A DNA stretch of 64,000 bases from Whitmania pigra. Its lineage: Eukaryota; Annelida; Clitellata; Hirudinida; Haemopidae. A program made the translations under genes and the position numbers. The stretch covers positions 311,501 through 375,500 of the forward strand of contig JAJTWR010000446.1 in NCBI GenBank assembly GCA_021613335.1, read 5' to 3'. Positions 10,401 through 20,636 of this stretch are shown here, one piece after another (positions within the stretch are counted from its first letter, which is position 1; each line of letters starts with the position of its first letter). The notes under the pieces were generated by a model that worked only from the letters and a program-made list of their open reading frames with translations, did no database searches and was not told the origin of the DNA.

Positions 10401-13400
10401 ACTTGGATACTTCTGAATGGTTCCATTGGTCAGTTAAATTTATAGTTTATTACTGGTTGATGTTGGATATATAACCAAATTGATAAATTACTAATTCGTT
10501 TAATTTTAAACCAAAGGGATTGGGATCCTAATGAAATTCCAAAACCGTGAGTTAGGTTTACAGTTTTATTGGTTTTTACAGATTGATGTTGGAAGGATAT
10601 AAAATTTCTTGATAAATTACTAATTTGTTTAATTTTATACCAAAGGGAATATAATCCTGCTCAAGCTCCTGATTGGTCAGTTGGATTTGAAGAATAATGT
10701 TTACTGATTGATGTGGGAACCTGTTAAAAGTTCTTGATAGATTTTTTAATTTGAAACCAAAGGGTTCTGGATCCTCTTGATGCTCCTGATTGGTCTGTTA
10801 AAGTTAAACTTGCAGATACATCTGATGTTGCAATGGGTTTGGAATTTATTACCATTTATTTTATTAATTAAATTAATGTTCTTAGTTAAATTAAATTAAA
10901 AAAATTAACTACATAATAAATAATGTAAATGCTGTTATCATAAGGAGATTGTCTAATGAGGTTACTAAATCTGTGTACTTCAACACAAATTGAACCATTG
11001 GCATCAAATCCTCAAGTCTCTTCAATGCTGAAATATAGAAGAATGTATAAGCAAAGAGAAGGTGGGTTACCTTATTTATTCCTGTTCTCACTGGCTTAAC
11101 ACATGTCCCCAAAACTAACACTTTACCATTATATTTCCAATATGCATGTCTGGGCACTTGCTCACTGATTAGTATTTGACTACTGTTCTCTGACTTTTCT
11201 TTAAATTTTTCAAATTTTATTTAGGTCAGTCTGGAAATCACCCATATCACTCTTTTTTTACTAACTTCCCTGCTAATGTGTTATCTGCAAACTTAGATAC
11301 AGTTGAACATGGTTATGTTGCTGGCCTAAGAGTTTCCTAGGTATCCAAAATTATGTGCATTCAAATGAGTGTTCAGCTACTTTTTGTCTTCTGTTGTGCA
11401 ACCTCTAATAAGCCAGCAAGGATATCCACCTTTTTTGCAACAGATCACTGATGGGAAGTTTTCTTGCTCACACTATCTTTCAATTGCTCTCAATTGAACT
11501 ATTGATCATTATCGCTGGTATTACTATCGATATTTATTGCTGGAACAAAGACTTTTCCATCCTAAAATGGGATTGGATGGAATATGTACTAACCTGTTTG
11601 CAATTTAATTTTAGCTCTTTTTTTATAATTGATGGTGCAGTACCTAATAAAATGCCCTAACATTCTAATATTGCTTGCTGCTTGTCAACCCAGTAACACA
11701 GTTCCTCAAACAGCAATAGGTTTGTGAGGCATGATCTGTTCCTGGTGAATCAATGCTGACTCTTGCCTATTACCTTATTTCTTTCATTTGCTTATTTATT
11801 AAACTTAAATTTATGAAAATATTTTTATGCAAAATGTGGATGTCTGCAAAAGGGCCCTTTAAATATTGTTCTACTTTTTAAAATTAATTATCATTTTGAT
11901 AGCACAAAGTTATTTTTTGCTTTTATTCAAACTGTATATTGTACATAATTTAACAGAGCCCAAGGTCAGGAAGGTTACCTCAAAACTCATCCATAAACCT
12001 GAAGAATCTCTCATTCCTATTGAATCATTGAATGCCATTCTTGATGTAGGTTGTGAGGATGATTATTGTGATGATAACTCATCTCTGATAACTGATATTG
12101 AGGATAGTTTAGTAATATATGTGTTGGTTGCAATATTGGAATTTGGAAAATTATTTACTGTGACATTTGACCAAGGTGTTATTTCTGCAATATTGATATA
12201 AGGCTATCAGTAAGGATTGATGATTGTATATTAAGTTCTGATTTGAATTTTAAAATGTTTCTTTTATGTTGACATTTTAAAATGTTATTTTCAGTTCTTG
12301 TTTTGTGATGCAAAGTTACATTATTCAAATGGTTCAGCCACTAGAGATGGATATGAAGTTGAGAACAAGTTCTTCCTTACATACAAAGTAATCAACACAA
12401 TAGTATCGTATTTGTTATTAATTATAATTTCATTTGCATGTGCAAGTCGCATTTGTAACATAAACATTTGCTTATAAAATAACTTTAGGAGCTATCAAAG
12501 TACTTCCAATCAGCTCAACTCTCCAGTCTCATTAGCCGATTGGCAATATGCATTTGCACTGTCAACAAGTACCATGGAGGTATTGGAGCTGTAAATCAAC
12601 TATGGCAGGAGTTTGTTCTGAAACTGAAATATTGCGTGGAAAACAATTGTGAAATTAAAGGGTATTTGCCCATTATTTTTGCATTAAACTTCTTTTTTAA
12701 CCCCATTGTTTAATGAATATAATAATGACTTTAATTTATATTTGTTCCTACTTACCAAATCCAGTGATTATTTAATCAATGATTTCCTAATAAGTGATTT
12801 TATCAACCTAATTAGATTTGCTATTTTTCATGTAGATTGGAACCTGTTAAGACAACCTTGAATTATGAAAAGCTGCTCCAGAAGTTACAAGTAATACCTC
12901 ATTTTCATTTATTACGATATGACCTCCACTGATTCATTCTTATTGATTATTAATGTAATTGCTTTTATTTAAATCATGATTTTAACGAAATAATCATCTT
13001 TGTCACTGCAGATATTGAATAGTTGCATTGAGAAAAATAAAGGCAGGGATGCATCATCACTAATTACCAATAATTACAGTGAGTCATTTGTTAGCAACCA
13101 CAGATGATTATGGTGATGTTGCATATCATTGTGGCATGCAATTTTGCAAATTGTGTTAGCAACCCAGCTTCACAGCACAAAGCGCCCTTTGGTTTGACGA
13201 ATTGCATCTGATGAAGTTGAAACTGTAAATCAAAGTTGCAAACATACTGATCATAAACGATTCTTTGTTTTATGAATTATCTAATTTATGCGGTTATTAT
13301 ACAATTTTTTTTGACATTTTCAGCTAATATCAAGAGTAACACTGAAATTTCTAGAGATGATTTCATGGACATTTCTGAATTGCCTTCAGGTATAGAAAGT

Positions 13401-16400
13401 ATTGGCCAACCAGAAGCCAGGTAAAAATTACAAGTTTTGCATATTCTGGTATTTGCTGACTTACATATTAAAATTATGTTTTTCATGATGTGGTTGCTTT
13501 TGTGTTGTAATTAAGGTGCATTATATTATTTAATGTAAAGATTAAATGTTTACATTTATGTTTTTTAGTGAGGAGTGCATAGACATTTCTGGATTGTCTT
13601 TGGATGAGGAAAGTAGTAACCAATCAGAAGACAGGTAAAAGCTTATTTTTTCTATAATTTTTATTAACTTAGTTAAATTATGTTTTGCATGCTATGGTTT
13701 CTTTGTTTTGTGGTTAGAGTGCACTATATTTAGTGCAAAGAAAAAATGCTTGCATTAACTGTATTTTAAACCATGTAGAATATTTTTTCTATAATTTTTA
13801 TTAACTTTGAAATTTGGCACATTTGTTAAACTATATGAGGAAATCAAACTAAAATTTCAGATTTTTTTCTATCTGTATCCAAAATATGGGTAGTTGAACT
13901 TTAGCCAAATGCCAACACCTCTGGTGCTGTGCTCGTAATTTCTTTCTGTAAATAATGTCTTATTAAGTGAGAGTGTACCTGTATGTGTTTTGGGATTTTT
14001 ACACAACATTTGATATTGATAACAGTGATATATATACAATAAAGGTTGTATTTTAATTTCTTTCAATATATATATGTATATATGGAAAATCAGTTGTACC
14101 TTAAAAATGTACTAGAAAAAATGCATTAGGGAAAATTTCATGAACATATATTTATATTTAGTGGTGCCAAATGATTTTCCATTCTGAAATGGTGTTTGCT
14201 GGAATACCATGCTGACGAGAAAATTATTATTATTAGTCTGTCTGTCTGTTTCTTTTTATAGCTTAAGTATGATTCCATTGTTTTTCTCTACTGACTGATT
14301 GTCCAGTTTTCTTTTAACATATCAAGACATTTTTTGAACAAAAAATAGAACAGAAGAAAAAACAAAATAGCTATAGCATGTTACTCTTCAGACGGTGACT
14401 TGTCATAACATGGAATTTTCAATTTGGTATTTAATATAAATTATTGATTAACAAGCAACATGTGCAATCTGCACAAAGAATTTACCAGAAACTCATTAAG
14501 TCACAAAAGTCCTTTGATCGTTTAATTTCTTTTGATCCTACCCTGAGTTCCTGTTGCAATGTGTAGAATGAAGGGTTTGATTTGGAATTTTTTATTTTAT
14601 TTATTTATTTATTACACAACAAATTGAAGGGTCATTCAATGACCACTTACAAAAATTTTGGTAAGTTCAACAAATTGTGTGCAAATAAAGTGCAGAAGCA
14701 AGTTCTTCAAATCGATAAGTATTTGTTAAGGTCAGTAGACGAAATGCAAGATTTGAATCGAGATAATGTTGAGGAGTTTATTGCATCAAGAGGTAGAAAA
14801 TTGGAATTTCATCTATGTTATTGATTAACATATTCGAGCCACACAGAGTGAATCATCTTATCAAACTCACCTTATCATCACGTCATATGGACATGTAACA
14901 AAATCCACAATGAACCAATTTTACTGCTATTTTAACGGGGCTATTTCGCCCTCAGCTCTTTTGTCCCTGGGCTATTCCGACGGGGCCGTTTTGATGGGAA
15001 TATTTTGTCCTGAGCAATTTTATCCCCAGGCTATGTTGACGGGGATGTTTTGTCGGGGCTATTTTGACGGGGTGCCCCTTCAGGCGAAATCAATAAAGGT
15101 GAATTAGCAACATAAATGATTGATATAACCGATGAGAAAATGTTATTAATTTGGCAGTTCTGACCTCCATAAGATTCCATTTTGCTACCATAGATGAATA
15201 TGAGGAAATTGCCCTTTTGGTCATTAGATTTTAATGTACAAAGCAGTGATATAATATTCAATGATTTTCTCATACTGCAGCTACAGATCGACCAAAAATT
15301 CAAATTTTTTTTATGTACTCATATACAAATATACCAAATTTCAAATCAGATGTTGTGTTGATTTGATGTGGGATGACTCATATGTCCCCTTAGGACACTG
15401 TAGTTATACATGTGCTATATAAAGTAAATTTATGTTTATAACATTAAAATATTTTTTTTGAGCTTCTTGTGAAACTTAGAACATTCAGTTTTTATTGATT
15501 AAATGATTGATTATTTTTATTGATTATAATTTTTAAATGTTCATTTACTTGCAAAAGCATGAAAATGCATGATGTTAAGTATATTCAATGTTAACAATGT
15601 ATGAAGTTGATGTAGTTTTGAATAATTGTTATTTCAAGGATGAATTTCCATTTCAACACAATGCATGTGATTGATGAGACCCATTTATAGTCATTTGTAA
15701 ATATTAATCAGCTCCATAATAATATTAATATTAACATAGATAATCATCATTTGAGCATTAATTTATTCATGACATTTGAACATCTCAATAAATTATATTA
15801 AAAGCTTGGATTTTCAAAATATGCTAATAATTTGTAAGTAACTCATTAAACTTTTTCAGAGAGGGTGCATCAACAATTGGGTCCCACATGAGAGTTAAAA
15901 TGTTGTTTGACCATTTGATGTCAGATAAGAAGGCTTTTAAACGTGTCAACCCTGGATGTGTTCTTGGAGACTTTGTGAGCTGGTGCTCATGTCAGTATTT
16001 TATGGATGAAATGGTCATGGATGAAGGATATAATGAGGTGAGTTACACACATAGAGTTGAACCTATTATTTTCAAACAAAGGGGTTTGCCAAAAACATTA
16101 AGATAACTGATGAGTGAGATAACCTAAAACATGTGGCAGCAAAATATCAACATGCTTGAAATTTCTTTATGTACAAAATGTATGTTAAGACATGAGAATT
16201 TATGGTGCCCACACCTAGACATCTAACAAATAATAGACATTCATTACTAGACAATTATAGACATTTTAAGAAATTGAATTAAGGTCATTGCTTATTAATA
16301 GTACTTCTTTAAAGTAATTGTCAGTTAACAATTCAATCTAATCGTAAAACTTCAGTTTTGAACATCCAGTAAATATTAATAGAATACATTGTTTTTTACA

Positions 16401-19147
16401 TTAAGTTTTGGGGGTGGGTACATGTAATCCAGTCTCTTAGCTAGCCATTGTCATTTGTCCTAAGGCATCTGTTATTGTTGGATATTCCTACAATGTAGAG
16501 TGTGAGTTCATGTTAGACCAGCACTGTAAGTCGGTCTTTCAACCTCTTTCCACTGTGACAAGCCTTCCCAGGCCGAACCATAGTATCATCCTGAAGATAT
16601 TTCCAAAACATTTCATCAGATGGTAAGGTTTGTTGCAAACTATTGATACTGCATTGTCAACATCTGTGCTCAGGTGGATTGAAGACAACCCTCTCATACA
16701 TTTAGTTTATCACGTAGGCATTCTTTTTCCATCCAGAAATGGAGTTTGCTGGAATGCTTAGATGATAGTTTTTGTTTTTCTAGTTGCAGTATGATTTTTC
16801 TGTTAACGTCCAGTTTTAATGCATTCAGTTTTACAAGGAAAAAAATAAACATTATTTAAAACATGCTGGGGGGCTGAATTGACATCCCTGATGTAAATTG
16901 GAGGATTTGGTCTTTTCATTTTGGAGGAGGTCCTCTTTTATGCTTGAGATACTAGGTTTAGGCAATACAAAAGAACGGGACATGACAGATGAAAGAATGG
17001 TGGAGGGAATTTGGCAGTTCTATGTCAAAAACATCAACTATAACAATCAAAGGGTTGATGAGTTACCCAAGGTCTAGAGAAGTGGGATGTGAAGGCACTT
17101 TTTAACCATTCACTATCATTATACAGCACTCCTAATATGACTTTATATTGGGATTGGGATCTTGACCTTATAAAATAATTGATACAAATATTGACATAAA
17201 TGATGTGATTGATCTGATTAACATGATTACCAGGGTCACCTGAGACAAAGGATAAAGTTATCGGATGAGGTAACAGTGTTGATTAAGAAAAATGCTCCTA
17301 TGCCGAACATGTTTCTTGAGGATGATGCTATGAAGGTGATGATGTTATTTAAATGGTTTAATATATACTATTTAACGTATACTAATATAACTATACTGAA
17401 ATAACCTGGTATTTGCAATAATGACATTTTATTAACAGTGGTTAATGACAATACATTGGCAATGAACACGATAGTGATGCTTAATGGATTTGACTTAAAC
17501 TTATTTGTATATTATTTCATAATAGCAGTTGGAGGGTAGTGGCAGTCCACCAAGACTTTATTCGTATATGTAAATTAAAACATTCATTAGTGATTAGATA
17601 ATGATTGTGATGATGAATCATATGCAGGTTCTCCTTTGGCTAGATTCGTTGAAAGCTTCAGATATGGTGTTTGGATTCATGCCAGTGCTGATGCATTCAA
17701 CTGTCACCACACTTTTGGAGCATAGTATGTTTATCAGTATGTCTGTAAATCAAATCATGTTACATTTTACTTATTAATCCATCAGCTGAGATCCTTCAGT
17801 TTCCCTTCCTTAAAGATCACCTCTATGAAATTGAAATCAAACTGATGGAGCTTGGGAGCATTGGGGCACCAGAGTGTGATTCCAGTGATTGGATCAAGAA
17901 ATTTGAGGTGACAATTATTTTGGTAGTTTTATTGAGTTGATAAAGAAAATATTTGAATGGATGTTTTAGAACTTGAACCTTGTGTTTCAAATTTCAGTGT
18001 CCTAGTTATGATTCTTCAATAATAGTAATAATAATAATAATAATATAATAATAATAATAATAATAATAATATAATAATAATAAGGCATTAAATTTTTGGA
18101 TGTAGTTTTTTTGGGACTGATTGTTTCAGATTGTTTTTGGTCTGGAAAATGTGAGAAGTCTTAAAAAAAAATAATAGAAATGGAATATGATGTTTTTTCT
18201 CTATATCACGTTATTAACAGGGCCTCATTCGTCAACTAATGGTTGTTGAGGAAAGAATGGCAAAAGGTCAACACCTGTTGAAGATGTTCAGGCATGTTGA
18301 CTCCTCCCATACAGTTGGTGACCTTGAGCTCCAGAAATTTGTCTGTGAACTTTTGCAATTTGGGGAAGCTTCAGTTTTGAGATCAAGTACTGAACGTCCT
18401 TCAAATACGAAACTTGGCAGGATCATTTATAAGGTCTTTCTCAACGGTTGCAAGGTGATACAATAATCTTGATATATAACAATTATTTTAGTTGTGTAAT
18501 TTTTCAGTATTATTCCATTAATTAATGTTCTAAGTACAATTAATAAGTATAATTAATTATGTAGTGATTTAGGCTCTAAAGTAGTGGATACAAAACATCT
18601 ACCATGAGTTATGTGATTATCATATTTAATTACTTTTAAAAAATAACCAGACAAGGATGTTGGAGAGTTTTTAATACTTTTTCTGGTGTAACAGTTAATT
18701 TTTAATTTGTATGTAATCATAATGCAACTGTTTCTTCCAAATGTAGCTTCAGTCATGGTTACTATGAAATGTGTGACTGCATATTAATAATCAATTTGTT
18801 TAGATTGGATGTATCTGGAAAGCTATCCTTAAAACATTATATATACTCAAAAATTATATTCTGTGAAAAAGTGATGTTATGTGTTGGATAGAACTTTATG
18901 TTATATGATCCTTTACTCAAACTGCTTCCTGTTTTCATAGAAAACATCAGAGGAACTAAACCCTGAGACTGGAGCCACTCTGGACCAAGTGGATAAACTT
19001 CCCAAGCCATTGAGAAAGGAGTACATCTTCAAATACGATAATTCTTATTGTCTATCTGATCCTGAATCCTATCAGCGAATTTATTTCACTATTTCCCCAG
19101 AAGAATTCTGTTGGGGTAGGGCATATACACTTGAAGTTAAAGAGTGA
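7436..19147 (+). CDS. RAB3GAP1-like Rab3 GTPase-activating protein catalytic subunit, copy A
   Basis: Exons: 7436-7488, 7619-7782, 7950-8160, 9050-9206, 9510-9618, 9945-10005, 10126-10188, (cassettes, see 10269-10675), 10763-10836, 10945-11061, 11957-12045, 12295-12387, 12489-12661, 12836-12890, 13012-13078, 13324-13420, 13569-13634, 15860-16037, 17234-17335, 17628-17724, 17786-17907, 18221-18454, 18941-19147. Phases agree throughout. Diagnostic matches to animal RAB3GAP1: ERILHGWKL, HVPLFLK, LDPLDAPDWSVKVK, KYHGGIGAVNQLWQEFVL, KLQILNSCIEKNKGRD, NPGCVLGDFVSW and GRIIYKVFLNG. The family activates Rab3 GTPase and acts with RAB3GAP2 on Rab18 at ER and vesicle membranes. The first coding exon is not resolved. 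The conserved stretch before the NPGC block (PMTED region in vertebrates) is not found. Whether this is the canonical orthologue or a fast-evolving paralogue is open. Confidence 0.85.
8340..8950 (-). mobile_element. Decayed mariner remnant in a RAB3GAP intron (copy A)
   Basis: Minus-strand reading gives WVCEWLASKKGKVLLGWF, the conserved C-terminal block of mariner transposases, with the catalytic-end PYSPD region just upstream in another frame. Frames are broken. The orthologous remnant sits at about 53790-54540 in copy B, so the insertion predates the duplication. Confidence 0.6.
10269..10675 (+). other. Array of four 30-nt cassette exons in RAB3GAP-like copy A
   Basis: Four units of exactly 30 nt lie at 10269-10298, 10399-10428, 10517-10546 and 10646-10675, each between an AG acceptor (usually CCAAAG) and a GTCAGT or GTGAGT donor. 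They are spaced 117-130 bp and set in near-identical intron repeats. Each enters and leaves in phase 2. They encode DSDPPEDTY, NLDTSEWFH, DWDPNEIPK and EYNPAQAPD, versions of the VLDPLDAPD start of the constitutive exon at 10763. No combination of junction codons makes a stop. They would add 10 residues each. Inclusion in mRNA is not known. Confidence 0.65.
13324..13634 (+). other. Pair of similar acidic exons in RAB3GAP-like copy A
   Basis: Exons 13324-13420 and 13569-13634 both encode an acidic stretch with the core [DE]-x2-[MI]-DIS-x-L (DDFMDISELPSG and EECIDISGLSLDEE). Both end in a phase that starts the next codon with AG. They resemble a tandem exon duplication of the acidic linker that in vertebrate RAB3GAP1 contains EEEFFECLSD. 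The intron after each begins GTAAAA. Copy B has the same pair (62223-62319, 62464-62529). Confidence 0.5.
13635..15859 (+). other. Large RAB3GAP intron with repeats and a protein-like ORF
   Basis: This 2.2-kb intron contains a repeat block at about 14175-14350 related to 16710-16870 (both hold GAAATGG-GTTTGCTGGAAT). It also has an 80-codon ORF at 14582-14824 with plausible protein composition (KFNKLCANKVQKQVLQIDKY) but no recognised family, and a G+C-rich minisatellite at about 14930-15080. The copy B intron is interrupted by a Tc1 element at 63024. Confidence 0.45.
14930..15080 (+). repeat. G+C-rich degenerate minisatellite
   Basis: Imperfect repeats of the phrase GGGGCTATTTTGACGGGG and variants (GGGCTATTTCGCC, GGGCTATTCCGACGGGG, GGGATGTTTTGTC) recur about every 25-35 bp. 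The base composition contrasts with the AT-rich surroundings. No coding role is apparent. Confidence 0.6.
16420..17060 (-). mobile_element. Possible decayed pogo/Tigger-like remnant in a RAB3GAP intron
   Basis: Minus-strand fragments near 16420-16520 (RDWIT-like) resemble the better preserved fragment at 59215-60180 (QPRDWITV). Frames are destroyed, so the call rests on similarity between the two sites. Confidence 0.25.
18004..18085 (+). repeat. AAT microsatellite
   Basis: About 80 bp of near-perfect AAT trinucleotide repeats with two AT slips, inside the RAB3GAP intron 17908-18220. Confidence 0.95.
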
Positions 19148-19273
19148 AGAGGCAGAGGACTAGAACGTTTCATAATTTGGGCAACTCTACAATATTTCAC
19201 TAGATGCTAATACATGTTTAAGAATTAAAGTTGATTTAAAACCAGGAGAATTTACCCATTGAAAAAACATTTT

Positions 19274-19279
19274 AATAAA
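19274..19279 (+). terminator. Candidate poly(A) signal, RAB3GAP-like copy A
   Basis: AATAAA about 127 bp past the TGA at 19145-19147. No competing signal lies closer. Confidence 0.5.
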
Positions 19280-19433
19280 AGTCTCTTGTTCTCATAATGA
19301 TTTCGATCTCATAAGAAATGGAAAGCAACATTTAAAATTCAACAAGCGTTTGCCAAATAATTAAAACTAACCTTATAAAAAATTAATTAATCAAAATTAT
19401 TTTTGTTATAAGCCACAGTAGCCCACTACCCCA

Positions 19434-20636
19434 CTACTTTATCGAAACAACCTCTTTGGATTTGCTGATTGAGCAGACACTTTTAATCAAAAAATTGACA
19501 GAAAGCGTCTGCCGTAGATGTGGCAGTAAAGTTTCGTCGCTCCAAACACTCTTTCTAGTTCTTCTCGGCTTTGGTGAGAGATCTACTGGCGTGTGCCTTT
19601 TTCGTGCCGTTCGGAAACTAACGTAACTTGGATCACACGTGTCCGCGGCAATGTCCAGTCCAGGGTCGAAGTGCGTCAAGAACTCTCTGGTGCTCCGCAG
19701 TCCATACGAACTTGTCTTCCCTTTCTAGATCATCCAATAGGCCCTCATTGGACGCATCTCAGGTACGAATAATAGCTGATCGTTCTTAAGGAGGACTTCA
19801 GCTGCTTTGGGTTCTTAGGCGCTGGCATCTCAACAATCGCTTGAATTTTCTCCGGGTCTGGTTGACGGCCGTCTCTTGAAACCATGTGTCCCAAGAACTT
19901 GATTTCTGGTTTCGCAAGGGAACGCTTCTCAATCCTGACGCAAAATCCAAAATCAGCGATTCGTGTAAACAAAGCCCGAACGTTTTTGTTGTGTTCTACC
20001 ATTGAAGATCCAGTCACAATGACATCATCTAAATATGCTGTACAACCTTCAAGTCCTGTGATCATCCGATCCATGGCTTCTTGGAAAATGCCAGGTGCGC
20101 ATTTGATTCCGAAGGGTAACCTTTGGTACTGGAACAGGCCTCTGTGAGTGTTTATTTTTAACCCGTTCCTTCGAGTCTTCTCCGACTTCCATCTGCAAGT
20201 ATGCATCGGTAAAGTCTATCTGTGTGCCCTGGTTCAGATGATCAAAGATTTCATCAGGTGTCGGCATTGGATGGCGATGCATCCCTAGTGCTTGGTTGTC
20301 TTCAAATCAGCGCAAATCCTGACTGATCCGTTCTTCTTTGCAACTACAACGATCGGTGCCGCCCAATTACTGTAGCTCCCAGGCCTCTTTGTTGATAACT
20401 GTGCACCGGAATCATGCTGCATCCTAACCTTGGTCTCACCAAAGCTGACCTCTGCATATCTCCGATGTATAGCCCTACGTCACCCTGTCTTCCTGATCCT
20501 CCTGGTTCTTGTAGTTCTCCGCCCTTGTAGTTTGTTGTTGCGCCTCGTGCGCTCGAGGCTATTCGGTCATTGATCGCCCGAGACCTCGTGTAGGCCCTGC
20601 CCAGAGGTCCCTGAGGACAAACCATGTTGGTCTGGC
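19434..20636 (-). mobile_element. Ty3/gypsy retrotransposon pol remnant
   Basis: Minus-strand fragments, in order: a protease-like DSGA with [19 protein letters not shown] (about 20450-20330), IDFTDAYLQMEV (about 20220), then an RT block 20206-19745 with LPFGIKCAPGIFQ and YLDD. RNase H-like pieces follow in shifting frames (MTHFDPGLDI, then SHRFP...SRSLT) down to 19434. Several frameshifts and stops make it inactive. The sequence between protease and RT is deleted. Its gag end continues on the far side of the LINE at 23430-23760. No LTRs are recognised. Confidence 0.8.

Noticed and set aside
12046..12120. Open frame continuing past the RAB3GAP exon at 11957-12045
   Set aside because: A GTAGGT donor at 12046 joins ILD to FLFCDA, matching ILLFLFPDA of RAB3GAP1. 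Copy B has a TAA in the read-through frame, so it is intron.
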